A stretch of DNA of 64,000 nt. It comes from an uncultured Eubacterium sp. (GTDB taxonomy: Bacteria > Bacillota > Clostridia > Lachnospirales > Lachnospiraceae). Positions within the stretch are counted from its first letter, which is position 1. Each line of letters opens with the position of its first letter. Position numbers and translations under genes: made by a program. Positions 53,483 through 62,704 of this stretch are shown in pieces. The stretch covers positions 1-64,000 of the forward strand of contig CAJTZF010000014.1 of the NCBI GenBank assembly GCA_910584245.1. Direction: 5' to 3'. The notes below the pieces were generated by a model. That model did no database searches, had not been told where the DNA came from, and saw nothing but the letters and a program-made list of their open reading frames with translations.

Positions 53483-53544
53483 TAAAAATCATAAAAGTTG
53501 GAGACACTTTGAATGACGGATAGAAAAAAGGAGGAAAAAAACAA

Positions 53545-54237
53545 ATGAAAGAAAAAGTGCAAAGCTTGAAAGGAAAGCTGATTGTGTCTTGTCAGGCCTT
53601 ACCGCATGAGCCGCTGCATTCTTCCTTTATTATGGGCAGGATGGCGGTAGCGGCGAAAGAGGGCGGGGCTTGTGGTATCCGTGCGAACACAAAAGAGGAC
53701 ATAAGCGAGATTCAGTCGAACGTAGACCTTCCCATCATCGGAATTGTAAAGAGAGATTATGCAGATAGTAAGGTTTATATTACGCCAACGATGAGGGAAG
53801 TGGATGAGTTAATGGAAGTAAAGCCGGAGATTATTGCGCTTGACGCCACTGGCGCCCTCCGCCCGCAGGAGGTGTCGCTGGACGATTTTTTCCGGCAGGT
53901 GAAGGAAAAATATCCGGATCAACTTTGGATGGCAGATTGCTCGACCGTAGAGGAGGCGTGCCATGCAGATGAGATCGGATTTGACTTTATCGGCACGACG
54001 ATGGTCGGTTACACCGAACAGAGCAGGAATGACAAAATTGAGGCGGATGATTTCAAGATTTTGAGGGAAATCATCGCGGGAGTGAGAAATAAAGTAATTG
54101 CGGAAGGGAATATTAATACGCCGGAGAAGGCGAAACGGGTTATAGAGCTGGGGGCATTCAGCGTCGTGGTAGGCTCTGTGATCACCCGTCCGCAGCTAAT
54201 CACGAAAGCGTTCGCAGAGGCGCTTGCAGACGAATAA
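53545..54237 (+). CDS. nanE: N-acylmannosamine-6-phosphate 2-epimerase
   Basis: NanE converts ManNAc-6-phosphate to GlcNAc-6-phosphate. The TIM-barrel protein has LIVSCQALPHEPL at the start, ACGIRANTKEDI, LPIIGIVKRDY, IALDATGALRPQ, and the phosphate-binding NINTPEKAKRVIELGAFSVV with VVGSVITRP. AAGGAGGA precedes the ATG by 9 bases. It opens the sialic acid operon that continues through nagA. Confidence 0.95.
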   Translation: MKEKVQSLKGKLIVSCQALPHEPLHSSFIMGRMAVAAKEGGACGIRANTKEDISEIQSNVDLPIIGIVKRDYADSKVYITPTMREVDELMEVKPEIIALDATGALRPQEVSLDDFFRQVKEKYPDQLWMADCSTVEEACHADEIGFDFIGTTMVGYTEQSRNDKIEADDFKILREIIAGVRNKVIAEGNINTPEKAKRVIELGAFSVVVGSVITRPQLITKAFAEALADE

Positions 54238-54268
54238 CAACGATTAAAAGGAAAAGGAGAGAAGCGCT

Positions 54269-55189
54269 ATGAGAAATTTAGATAAGTATAAAGGTGTGAT
54301 TCCGGCATTTTATGCCTGCTATGACAGCGAGGGAAACATAAGTCCCGAAGGGGTACAGACGCTTATAAAGTATTTTGTGGACAAGGGGGTCAAGGGTGTT
54401 TATGTAAACGGTTCGTCCGGAGAATGCATTTACCAGAGTGTAGAGGACAAAAAGCTTGTGCTGGAGCAGGTAATGAAGGCCGCCGGGGGAAAGCTTACAG
54501 TTATTGCGCATGTGGCGTGCAATAACACGAAGGACAGTATGGAGCTTGCCCGCCATGCGGAAAGTCTTGGTGTAGATGCGATCGCGGCAATTCCGCCCAT
54601 CTATTTCCGGCTGCCGGAGCATGCCATCGCGCAGTATTGGAATGATATCAGTTCAGCGGCGCCGAATACCGATTTTGTCATTTACAATATCCCGCAGCTC
54701 GCCGGGGTTGCCCTTACGATGAATCTGTTTGCGGAGATGAGGAAAAACCCGAGAGTGGTCGGCGTCAAGAATTCCTCCATGCCTGTACAGGATATCCAAA
54801 TGTTCCAGGCGGCGGCAGGTGAGGATTATATAGTTTTCAACGGCCCGGACGAACAGTTTATTAGCGGACGTATCATTGGTGCAGAAGGGGGAATCGGCGG
54901 AACTTATGGGGTAATGCCGGAGCTTTTCCTCAAAATGGATGAGTGTGTCCGGACAAATGATCTGAAAAAGGCAAAGGAAATCCAGTACGCGGTCAATGAA
55001 GTGATTTACAAAATGTGTTCCGCACATGGCAATATGTACGGTGTCATTAAGGCGATTTTGAAAATCAACGAGAATTTGGAGCTCGGAGGAGTGAGGAAGC
55101 CGCTTCCGGCGCTGTCCGGTTCGGATATGGAAATTGTGCAGGAAGCGGCCGGGATGATCCGGGCGGCGAAGGAGAAATATCTGCACTAG
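54269..55189 (+). CDS. nanA: N-acetylneuraminate lyase
   Basis: NanA cleaves N-acetylneuraminic acid to ManNAc and pyruvate. The DHDPS-fold protein has VNGSSGECIYQS for the pyruvate-binding loop, the conserved Tyr in VIYNIPQLAGV, and the Schiff-base Lys in VVGVKNSSMP. Its place between nanE and the transporter supports NanA rather than dihydrodipicolinate synthase. AAAGGAAAAGGAG precedes the ATG. Confidence 0.92.
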   Translation: MRNLDKYKGVIPAFYACYDSEGNISPEGVQTLIKYFVDKGVKGVYVNGSSGECIYQSVEDKKLVLEQVMKAAGGKLTVIAHVACNNTKDSMELARHAESLGVDAIAAIPPIYFRLPEHAIAQYWNDISSAAPNTDFVIYNIPQLAGVALTMNLFAEMRKNPRVVGVKNSSMPVQDIQMFQAAAGEDYIVFNGPDEQFISGRIIGAEGGIGGTYGVMPELFLKMDECVRTNDLKKAKEIQYAVNEVIYKMCSAHGNMYGVIKAILKINENLELGGVRKPLPALSGSDMEIVQEAAGMIRAAKEKYLH

Positions 55190-55214
55190 CATTAAGAAGG
55201 AGGGAAAAACAGCA

Positions 55215-56732
55215 ATGCAAGGATTTACTGTTATTGATTTAATTATCCTAATCGTATATCTGGCGGCAGTTTTGTTTGCCGGCCTTCATTTCGCAAAAAA
55301 GGATATGAAGGGAAAGGAGTATTTCAAGGGGGATGGTACGGTGCCCTGGTGGGTGACCTCTGTATCTATATTTGCCACTCTGCTAAGTCCGATTTCATTT
55401 TTATCCCTGGCGGGAAATTCCTATGCGGGCACATGGATTATGTGGTTTGCCCAGCTGGGCATGCTTTTGGCGATTCCGATTACGATCCGTTTCTTCCTGC
55501 CCGTTTATAGTAAGCTGGATATTGATACTGCATACCACTATTTGGAATTGCGGTTTGGAAGTAAGGGTCTCCGCGTATTGGGAGCGGCGATGTTCATTAT
55601 TTACCAGATCGGACGTATGTCCATTATCATGTATCTTCCCTGTATGGTGCTCGGAAGCCTGACAGGAATTAGTGTGAATTTGTTAATTGTCCTTATGGGG
55701 GTAATTGCGATTGTCTATTCCTATACAGGCGGGTTAAAGTCCGTACTTTGGACCGACTTCATCCAGGGTTCTGTATTATTGATCGGAGTTACGTTTGCGC
55801 TTGTGTTTCTGCTTATCAATATTGATGGCGGAGCTGGGGCGCTATTCGGGGCGTTGGCGCATGAGCACAAGTTCCTGGCAGCGGACCAGCCGATTTTTGA
55901 TATTAATATTTTTAAGGACAGCGTTTTTATTCTTATCGTGGGAGCGGGATTTAATACGATGGGTTCTTATGTGTCAAGCCAGGATATTGTACAGCGGTTC
56001 ACGACGACGACAGATACAAAGAAGCTGAATAAAATGATGCTCACAAACGGAGCACTTTCTATTTTTATCGCTACCGTATTTTACCTGATCGGAACAGGGC
56101 TTTATGTGTTTTACAAGCAGAATGCGCTGCCCCCTGCGGCGGCACAGGACCAGATCTTCGCATCCTATATCGCCTTTGAGCTTCCGGTAGGGGTTACGGG
56201 AATTTTGCTGGCGGCTATTTACGCGGCATCACAGTCTACGCTTTCGACAGGATTGAACTCCGTAGCCTCGAGCTGGACGCTGGATATCCAGGCCCGGCTG
56301 AGTAAGAAAGAATTAAGTTTTGAGCGGCAGACCAAGATCGGCCAGTATGTTTCACTGGCGGTAGGGGTATTCGCGATTATTGTATCTATGGTACTGGCAA
56401 ACGGGGGTATCAAATCGGCCTATGAATGGTTCAACGGCTTTATGGGCCTGGTACTCGGCATACTGATCGGAATGTTTATTCTTGGGGTATTTACGAAAAA
56501 GGCGAACACGTTTGGCGCGGCCGTTGCGTTTATCGCGGCAACCGCAGTTATGGTGGGAATCAAATATTTTGTCCCCGCCGAGGCAGTCTCCATTTGGTCG
56601 TATTCCATCATTTCCATTGTCGTATCGCTCGTCGTCGGTATTCCGTCAAGTTTAATTTGGAGCAAAATCAAGGGGGAAACCTCTGTGCCGGCTCCGCACA
56701 CGACGATCTACAACGTAAAGGAGGAACAATAG
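55215..56732 (+). CDS. sodium:solute symporter for sialic acid (SSS family)
   Basis: The 505-residue protein has about thirteen membrane segments. The sodium-site signatures of the SSS family are visible in FATLLSPISFLSLAGNSYAG and GVIAIVYSYTGGLKSVLWTDF, with SSWTLD and a C-terminal cytoplasmic tail. In sialic acid gene sets SSS proteins (SiaT type) import Neu5Ac with sodium. GGAGGGAAA lies before the ATG. The substrate is inferred from its neighbours. Confidence 0.88.
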   Translation: MQGFTVIDLIILIVYLAAVLFAGLHFAKKDMKGKEYFKGDGTVPWWVTSVSIFATLLSPISFLSLAGNSYAGTWIMWFAQLGMLLAIPITIRFFLPVYSKLDIDTAYHYLELRFGSKGLRVLGAAMFIIYQIGRMSIIMYLPCMVLGSLTGISVNLLIVLMGVIAIVYSYTGGLKSVLWTDFIQGSVLLIGVTFALVFLLINIDGGAGALFGALAHEHKFLAADQPIFDINIFKDSVFILIVGAGFNTMGSYVSSQDIVQRFTTTTDTKKLNKMMLTNGALSIFIATVFYLIGTGLYVFYKQNALPPAAAQDQIFASYIAFELPVGVTGILLAAIYAASQSTLSTGLNSVASSWTLDIQARLSKKELSFERQTKIGQYVSLAVGVFAIIVSMVLANGGIKSAYEWFNGFMGLVLGILIGMFILGVFTKKANTFGAAVAFIAATAVMVGIKYFVPAEAVSIWSYSIISIVVSLVVGIPSSLIWSKIKGETSVPAPHTTIYNVKEEQ

Positions 56733-56733
56733 C

Positions 56734-57183
56734 ATGGTTTTTGGTAATGTGAAGCATTTAGAGGAGTTTTCATTTTTGGACAGCTCTGTACGGGAATGTT
56801 TGGACTACTTTAACAGCCACGATCTGGCTTCCTATGAAAAAGGAAGCCATGAGATTGATGGAGAGCGGCTATTCGTAAATGTGGTGGAGTACACTACAAC
56901 AACGCCTGAAAACCGCTTTTGGGAAGCGCACAGGGAGTATTTGGACATACACGTAATGATCCGGGGGCAGGAGCAGATTGATTTGAATTTTATCCAGAAT
57001 ATGCAGCAAAAGGAGTATGAGAAAAAGGATGATTTCCTGCCGATGGATGGTGAAAAAAACGCTTCTGTCGTAATGAGAAAGGGGGATTTTCTCGTATGTT
57101 ATCCGAAAGATGGACACCGCACGGCGGTAGCGGTGGATGGGCCGGAGGATATAAAGAAGGCGATTTTTAAAGTGAGGATATAA
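56734..57183 (+). CDS. YhcH/YjgK/YiaL family protein (sialic acid anomerase type)
   Basis: The 149-residue cupin-fold protein has WEAHREYLDIHVMIRGQEQI, the metal-site pattern of this family, and ends FLVCYPKDGHRTAVA, the second cluster of ligands. YhcH/NanQ proteins speed up interconversion of sialic acid anomers, which suits its place after the transporter. AAAGGAGG lies 9 bases before the ATG. Confidence 0.88.
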   Translation: MVFGNVKHLEEFSFLDSSVRECLDYFNSHDLASYEKGSHEIDGERLFVNVVEYTTTTPENRFWEAHREYLDIHVMIRGQEQIDLNFIQNMQQKEYEKKDDFLPMDGEKNASVVMRKGDFLVCYPKDGHRTAVAVDGPEDIKKAIFKVRI

Positions 57184-57236
57184 GATTGCGGCGGCCGCCG
57201 TGATATATTATAATGAAAGACAGGCAGAGAACGGGT

Positions 57237-58145
57237 ATGAAAAGGTATGTGAGTATTGACATAGGCGGAACTGCGATTAAATACGGGGTTATCCAGGAGG
57301 ATGGCCAAATCGTAAGCAGGGATGTGATGGATACAGAGGCCCACAAAGGAGGCGCAGGTATTCTGGACAAGGTACAGAAAATGATTGAGCGGTTCCGGGC
57401 CCAGGAGGAGATTTGCGGTATCTGCATATCGACGGCGGGGGTCGTCGACACAGAACGGGGAAGCATCACATATTCGGCTCCCCTCATTCCGGACTATGCG
57501 GGAACAGAGTTTAAAAAAGTGCTGGAGGGCAGGTTCCACATTCCGTGCGAGGTGGAAAATGACGTAAATTGTGCCGGACTGGCGGAATACTACGCCGGGG
57601 CGGCAGAGGGCAGCCGGATTTCCCTTATGCTTACGATTGGGACCGGGATCGGGGGCAGCCTCGTAATTGACGGGGAAATTTACCGCGGGATCAGCGGAAG
57701 CGCCTGCGAGGTAGGATATATGCTTATGCCCGGAGGGGATTTCCAGACGCTCGGGGCGGCAAGTATACTGTCAAAGAAAGTGGCGGGATGGAAAAAGGAG
57801 CCGAGGGCGCGCTGGAATGGCTTCCGCATATTTGAGGAGGCCAAAGCGGGAGATGAGTTGTGTATCCGTGCAATTGACGAGATGACAGATGTGCTCGGAA
57901 AGGGAATTGCGAATATCTGTTATGTGCTGAATCCGGAAACTGTTGTGCTCGGCGGGGGAATTATGGCCCAGGAGGCGTTTTTGCGCAAAAGGATTGAGAC
58001 GTCCACCGCGAAATATCTCGTTCCGGAGATCGCCCGCCACACGGTGCTCGCCTTTGCAAAACATGGGAATAACGCCGGGATGTTAGGGGCGTTTTACCAT
58101 TTTCAGCGCTGTCAAGAGGGAATTGGAAGGGGTAACTTGCAATGA
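57237..58145 (+). CDS. nanK: ROK-family kinase (N-acetylmannosamine kinase-type)
   Basis: Within this operon the probable job is phosphorylation of ManNAc to ManNAc-6-phosphate. The N-terminal ATP loop is SIDIGGTAIKYGV, the sugar site NDVNCAGLAEYYAG, and TIGTGIGGSLVIDG the second phosphate loop. The usual ROK zinc motif CXCGXXGCXE is absent; the region reads GDFQTLGAASIL. ATG 57237 begins at the family start MKRYVSIDIGG. An ATG at 57213 would add eight residues, and neither has a strong binding site. The stop overlaps nagA by four bases. Confidence 0.82.
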   Translation: MKRYVSIDIGGTAIKYGVIQEDGQIVSRDVMDTEAHKGGAGILDKVQKMIERFRAQEEICGICISTAGVVDTERGSITYSAPLIPDYAGTEFKKVLEGRFHIPCEVENDVNCAGLAEYYAGAAEGSRISLMLTIGTGIGGSLVIDGEIYRGISGSACEVGYMLMPGGDFQTLGAASILSKKVAGWKKEPRARWNGFRIFEEAKAGDELCIRAIDEMTDVLGKGIANICYVLNPETVVLGGGIMAQEAFLRKRIETSTAKYLVPEIARHTVLAFAKHGNNAGMLGAFYHFQRCQEGIGRGNLQ

Positions 58146-59308
58146 TTATAAGCAATGTGAAGGTTTATACAGAGGATCAGACATTTCGGGACGGCGACAT
58201 TGCAGTCCAGGGTGACCGGTTTACGGACATATCCGGGGAAGCGGCCCGCACCGGAAAAGATGCGACGGTCGACGGCGGGGGATGTTACGCCATCCCAGGT
58301 CTGATTGATATACATTTTCATGGATGTAAGGGAGTCGATATTTGTGATGGAACGAGGGAAGCGATCGCTGAAATCGCCAGATATGAGGCGTCAGCCGGAG
58401 TGACTGGGATTTGTCCGGCGACCATGACGCTTCCCGAAGAGGAGCTTATCCATATTTTATCCGTAGCGGCCTCTTACAAAGAATCCGAGGGAGAGGGAGA
58501 CGCGCAGCGGGCGGATTTGCTCGGCATAAATATGGAAGGGCCGTTTATCAGTGTAGAGAAGAAAGGGGCGCAGGATGAGCGGAATATTATTTCCTGCGAT
58601 GCCGGCGTGTGCCAAAAATTTTTAGAGGCATCGCACGGCCTGGTAAAGTTTATCGGAATTGCCCCCGAGAAAAATGCCGACGCCCTCTCGTTTATCCAGC
58701 AAATGAAAAGCAGAGTAAATATATCGCTCGCCCATACGAATGCGGACTACGATACGGCGATGGCGGCATTTGGCGCGGGGGCGAACCACGCAGTCCATTT
58801 GTACAATGCCATGCCGGCGTTTACCCACCGGATGCCGGGGGTTGTTGGGGCGGTAGCGGACAGCCCCCATGTGACGGCGGAGCTCATTTGTGACGGCGTG
58901 CATATTCACCCTTCCGTCGTCCGCGCGACGTTCCGGATGATGGGCGGGAGCCGCATGATACTGATTAGTGACAGTATGCGCGCCACTGGTATGCCGGATG
59001 GACGTTATATGCTCGGCGGATTGGAAGTAGAGGTGGCGGGAAACCGCGCGGCCCTTGTTTCCAACGGGGCGCTGGCGGGTTCGGCGACCAATCTCATGGA
59101 TTGTATGAAGACGGCAGTGAAAAAGATGGGTATTCCGCTGGAGACGGCCGTGGCATGCGCGTCCGTAAATCCCGCCAAGGCGCTCGAAGTATACGAAAAT
59201 TATGGCTCAATCGCGCCCGGAAAAAAAGCGGATGTCGTACTGCTCAATAAGGAACTGGAAGTGCAGATGGTAATCAAGGATGGGAAAAAAATAAATAGTC
59301 TTTCATAA
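58142..59308 (+). CDS. nagA: N-acetylglucosamine-6-phosphate deacetylase
   Basis: NagA removes acetate from GlcNAc-6-phosphate to give glucosamine-6-phosphate. The amidohydrolase pattern is complete: LIDIHFHGCKGVD, the metal Glu in NMEGPFIS, SLAHTNADYDT, HLYNAM, ICDGVHIHPSV, and the catalytic Asp in ISDSMRATGMPDG. It starts inside the previous gene's stop. With nagB it finishes the pathway to fructose-6-phosphate. Confidence 0.95.
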   Translation: MIISNVKVYTEDQTFRDGDIAVQGDRFTDISGEAARTGKDATVDGGGCYAIPGLIDIHFHGCKGVDICDGTREAIAEIARYEASAGVTGICPATMTLPEEELIHILSVAASYKESEGEGDAQRADLLGINMEGPFISVEKKGAQDERNIISCDAGVCQKFLEASHGLVKFIGIAPEKNADALSFIQQMKSRVNISLAHTNADYDTAMAAFGAGANHAVHLYNAMPAFTHRMPGVVGAVADSPHVTAELICDGVHIHPSVVRATFRMMGGSRMILISDSMRATGMPDGRYMLGGLEVEVAGNRAALVSNGALAGSATNLMDCMKTAVKKMGIPLETAVACASVNPAKALEVYENYGSIAPGKKADVVLLNKELEVQMVIKDGKKINSLS

Positions 59309-59323
59309 GAGGGGGATAAGGAG

Positions 59324-59878
59324 ATGTATGGGATTGATGTACTAATAAAAGAGCACGATAATATACGTGTGTTTACCAAGTATGTAAGGAAGCTTTGTTG
59401 TGACGTAATCGACGGAAAACAGGTAAATATTCCGGCATTTCAAAGTTGTATTAATTTTGCCCGCAATTATGCTGACAAGCATCATCACGGAAAGGAGGAG
59501 CAAATCTTATTCCGGGTGATGATTGAAAGGCTCGGGTCTGCCGCGGAAAAATTAATTCGAAATGGAATGCTCGTTGAGCATGATCTCGGCAGATACCACA
59601 TAGGGGAATTAGAGCGGGCATTGGAACAATATAGCGGGAACCCGGCGACAAGTGGTAAACTGGATATTATTACACATGCCGCCGGTTACGCCGATATGTT
59701 GGAGCGCCATATTGAAAAAGAAAATAATGCCTGCTATTCCTATGCGGAGCGGGCGCTTTCGAAAGAAGATAAGGAGCGGATTGACGAGCAGACCAGATGC
59801 TTTGAAAAACAGGCGGAACAGAGCGGTGTGCAGAAAAAGTATGTTGCGTACCTGAAGGAAAAGGAAGGGGATTTATGA
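59324..59878 (+). CDS. hemerythrin HHE domain protein
   Basis: The protein has the hemerythrin four-helix pattern: LIKEHDNIRVF, YADKHHHGKEEQILF, LVEHDLGRYH, and MLERHIEKENNACY, giving the His and Glu ligands of a di-iron site. Such proteins bind oxygen or nitric oxide or help repair iron-sulfur clusters. GGGGGATAAGGAG precedes the ATG. The stop overlaps the next start by four bases, so it is translated with DUF1848. Confidence 0.88.
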   Translation: MYGIDVLIKEHDNIRVFTKYVRKLCCDVIDGKQVNIPAFQSCINFARNYADKHHHGKEEQILFRVMIERLGSAAEKLIRNGMLVEHDLGRYHIGELERALEQYSGNPATSGKLDIITHAAGYADMLERHIEKENNACYSYAERALSKEDKERIDEQTRCFEKQAEQSGVQKKYVAYLKEKEGDL

Positions 59879-60816
59879 TAATAAGTGCCAGCCGGAGAAC
59901 GGATATACCAAATTATTATTCGGAATGGTTTTTTAACCGCATCCGGGACGGTTTTTTGTATGTCAGGAACCCGGTGAATCCACATCAGATCAGCGATATT
60001 GACCTATCTCCCGGCGCGGTGGATTGTATCGTATTTTGGACAAAGAATCCGGGGCCGATGCTCGGCAGATTGGATGAATTAAGCGGTTATCATTACTATT
60101 TCCAGTTTACGCTTACAGGGTATGGGACAGATATCGAATGTTATGTGCCGCATAAAAGAAAGGTGATGATTCCGGTTTTTAAACAGCTTTCCGGAGAGAT
60201 TGGAAGACAGAGGGTTATATGGAGATATGATCCGATCCTTTTTACGCATAGATATACGCCGGAGTACCATATAAAGGCGTTTGGACAAATAGCAGCATCG
60301 CTGGAGGGATATACGGACAAATGCGTTATCAGTTTTGTAGACCTTTACGCAAAAAATAAAAAGAGTATGAGCGCTTTGAATAGTTATGATTTAGACGAAA
60401 GCCGGCTCATGGCATTTGCGGAAAAGCTGGCGCAAATTGGGTGGAAACACGGGATCGAAATAGCCAGCTGCGCCGAAAAACTTGATTTACAAAAATACGG
60501 TATCCGTCATAATTGCTGTATCGACAAGGATCTGATAGAACGGATAACAGCATGTCCGATACATGTTTTAAAAGATAAAAACCAGCGTCTGGAGTGCGGG
60601 TGCGCCGAGAGTGTGGAGATTGGCGCTTACAATACGTGTAAAAATGGATGCAGGTATTGTTATGCGAATAGCAGCGGCCTCCGTGTGGAAAACACCTGCC
60701 GTACATATAATCCGCATTCACCGCTGCTGTGCGGCGAAGTGGGGGAAGGGGATAAAATCAGTAAACGAAAGGTAAAGTCCGTAAGGGATCAACAGTTAAG
60801 TTTAAAGTTTGAATAA
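59875..60816 (+). CDS. DUF1848 domain protein
   Basis: The opening IISASRRTDIPNYYSEWFFN is the DUF1848 signature, followed by IVFWTKNPGPM. The C-terminus has CAESVEIGAYNTCKNGCRYC with CxxxxxxxxxCxxxCxxC-type cysteines, suggesting an iron-sulfur or metal site. The function is unknown. It is translationally coupled to the hemerythrin gene, so both may act on the same oxidative or metal-related process; that is inference. Confidence 0.85.
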   Translation: MIISASRRTDIPNYYSEWFFNRIRDGFLYVRNPVNPHQISDIDLSPGAVDCIVFWTKNPGPMLGRLDELSGYHYYFQFTLTGYGTDIECYVPHKRKVMIPVFKQLSGEIGRQRVIWRYDPILFTHRYTPEYHIKAFGQIAASLEGYTDKCVISFVDLYAKNKKSMSALNSYDLDESRLMAFAEKLAQIGWKHGIEIASCAEKLDLQKYGIRHNCCIDKDLIERITACPIHVLKDKNQRLECGCAESVEIGAYNTCKNGCRYCYANSSGLRVENTCRTYNPHSPLLCGEVGEGDKISKRKVKSVRDQQLSLKFE

Positions 60817-60883
60817 CTACAGCCTGTCTTGCATAAAGTTTAATGGTAACAATTTTTGGACGAGTGCAAGGGGGCTGTTTTTA

Positions 60884-62704
60884 TTGAAAAGATTAGCGAC
60901 ATTCTTTATGATGCTGGTCATTATTGCATGTTCCGCGGTGGGAATGTGGCTGTACCAGTCATGGAGGGAAGAGCAGGATATTGTGGGAAACCAGCAATTG
61001 GTAAACGTATATATGGTAAAAGGAAAAGGAGACAAGATTGCCGTCTATTCCCAAGAGGGGAACTTTGAGTTTAAGGTGAAATCTGATTTGGAGGAAACGG
61101 AGTATACCGGGCTTGGGGATGTTTATGTGAAGCGGGGTGAGATTGATAAGCTCGTGTGTAAGCCGGATCAGCTTCGGGAAAAGGTTTTGGCAATCGGGGA
61201 AGATTTTATAGAGTTGGAAAATTATGGACAAATTCCGCTGCACCAAACGTGTAGCTGCTTTGTTGTGGGAAAGGAAATTGATCGCGCTTCCCAGGATGAT
61301 TTGTACGTGGGCCAGGCCGACGCGGGTTTCGTCGTCGCAGAAGGAAAAATTTGCAGTGTGCTGCTGCCACAGGAGGCGAAGAAAGAAGAAGCAAAAGAGA
61401 CGGACAGCAACATCCGGGTTATGATTAAGACGGATAATTTTGCGGCGTATGAGCATGCCCAGGTGAAGCTGCGCGGAACGAAGAAAATATACGTCAAGAG
61501 CAAAAAGAAGGAAACGGAGGTCCAGCCGGGCGAAGAGATGGTATTTACCCCGGATTCCATGAAAGAAAAGCGGGTGAGCATCCGGAGCGAGGAGGGCGGG
61601 CGCATCGAGTTGTCTTCCCTGACACGGAGCGGACAAAAGCCGTTGTACCGTGGAAGTATAGAAGTGGTCAAGGCAGAACAGGGACTTCATATCATCAATG
61701 AGCTGCCGATGGAGGAGTATTTATACGGGGTAATCCCGAGCGAGATGCCGGCCGGGTATGGAAAGGAGGCATTGAAGGCGCAGGCGGTTTGTGCCAGAAG
61801 CTACGCGGCCAGGCATATTAAGAATAACCGTCTGAAACAGATGGGAGCCCATGTGGACGACAGTGTGTCCTACCAGGTATACAATAATACGAGGGAGGAT
61901 GAGCGGTGTAATGCGGCCGTGGACGAGACAAAGGGAAAGAAGGCGTATTATGATGGAAAAATTGCTTCCACCTACTTTTTCTCTACGGCATGCGGTACTA
62001 CATCGTCGGTGCAGGATGTGGGCTTCAGCAGCGAGAGTATTCCGTATTTGTGCGGACGTCTTCAAGAGCAGGCGTTTACCGATGAAAATGCGGCGGAGCG
62101 GGCAAAATTAGCGGCGGAGACGTTTGGAAATGAGGATCTTTTCCAAAAATTTTTGGAGGAAGACCGGAATGTACTGGAAAAAACCCAGCCGTGGTACCGC
62201 TGGAGTACAACGATTTCGATGGGCGAAATGGAAAATAATATTAATACGAAAATAGGCGGACGGTGCCAGGCAGCCGGTGAGAATATCCAGGTCCGCCAGC
62301 CGGATGGAACCTTTATAAGCCAGCAGGTTGACAGTATAGGAAAGTTGAAACGGGTCCGCATTAAACAGCGGGGAAGCGGCGGCGTCGTCAAAATGGCAGT
62401 TATCGCCGGCACCGAAAAGACGGTGCGGGTGTTTAACGAGTACAATATCCGGCTGCTGCTTTTCAATGAAAATGCGGTTGTGAAAAAGAACGATGGAAAA
62501 AATGTATTTGGCATGAGCATGCTTCCGAGCGGGTTTTTTGTGATCCGACGGTCCGGAAGCGCTTTTGAGATCAAGGGAGGAGGTTTTGGACATGGCACCG
62601 GGATGAGCCAGACAGGCGCCAATGAGCTGGCACAGGCGGGAAAGGGCTATGAAGAAATATTGCAATATTATTTCCCGGGAACCGAGGTGCGGAGTGAATC
62701 ATAA
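60884..62704 (+). CDS. SpoIID/LytB-domain protein
   Basis: A single N-terminal membrane segment (residues about 5-25) is followed by an extracellular region. An Arg/Glu/Lys-rich part to about residue 270 leads to the SpoIID/LytB domain, which has INELPMEEYLYGVIPSEMP with the catalytic Glu, ALKAQAVCARSYAARHI, TACGTTSSV, and GHGTGMSQTGANELA near the end. SpoIID is a lytic transglycosylase that works on peptide-free glycan during spore engulfment; related proteins also act in vegetative walls. TTG 60884 with AAGGGGG upstream is preferred; an ATG at 60809 overlaps the DUF1848 gene. The 3' end overlaps the minus-strand YihY gene by six bases. Confidence 0.85.
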   Translation: MKRLATFFMMLVIIACSAVGMWLYQSWREEQDIVGNQQLVNVYMVKGKGDKIAVYSQEGNFEFKVKSDLEETEYTGLGDVYVKRGEIDKLVCKPDQLREKVLAIGEDFIELENYGQIPLHQTCSCFVVGKEIDRASQDDLYVGQADAGFVVAEGKICSVLLPQEAKKEEAKETDSNIRVMIKTDNFAAYEHAQVKLRGTKKIYVKSKKKETEVQPGEEMVFTPDSMKEKRVSIRSEEGGRIELSSLTRSGQKPLYRGSIEVVKAEQGLHIINELPMEEYLYGVIPSEMPAGYGKEALKAQAVCARSYAARHIKNNRLKQMGAHVDDSVSYQVYNNTREDERCNAAVDETKGKKAYYDGKIASTYFFSTACGTTSSVQDVGFSSESIPYLCGRLQEQAFTDENAAERAKLAAETFGNEDLFQKFLEEDRNVLEKTQPWYRWSTTISMGEMENNINTKIGGRCQAAGENIQVRQPDGTFISQQVDSIGKLKRVRIKQRGSGGVVKMAVIAGTEKTVRVFNEYNIRLLLFNENAVVKKNDGKNVFGMSMLPSGFFVIRRSGSAFEIKGGGFGHGTGMSQTGANELAQAGKGYEEILQYYFPGTEVRSES

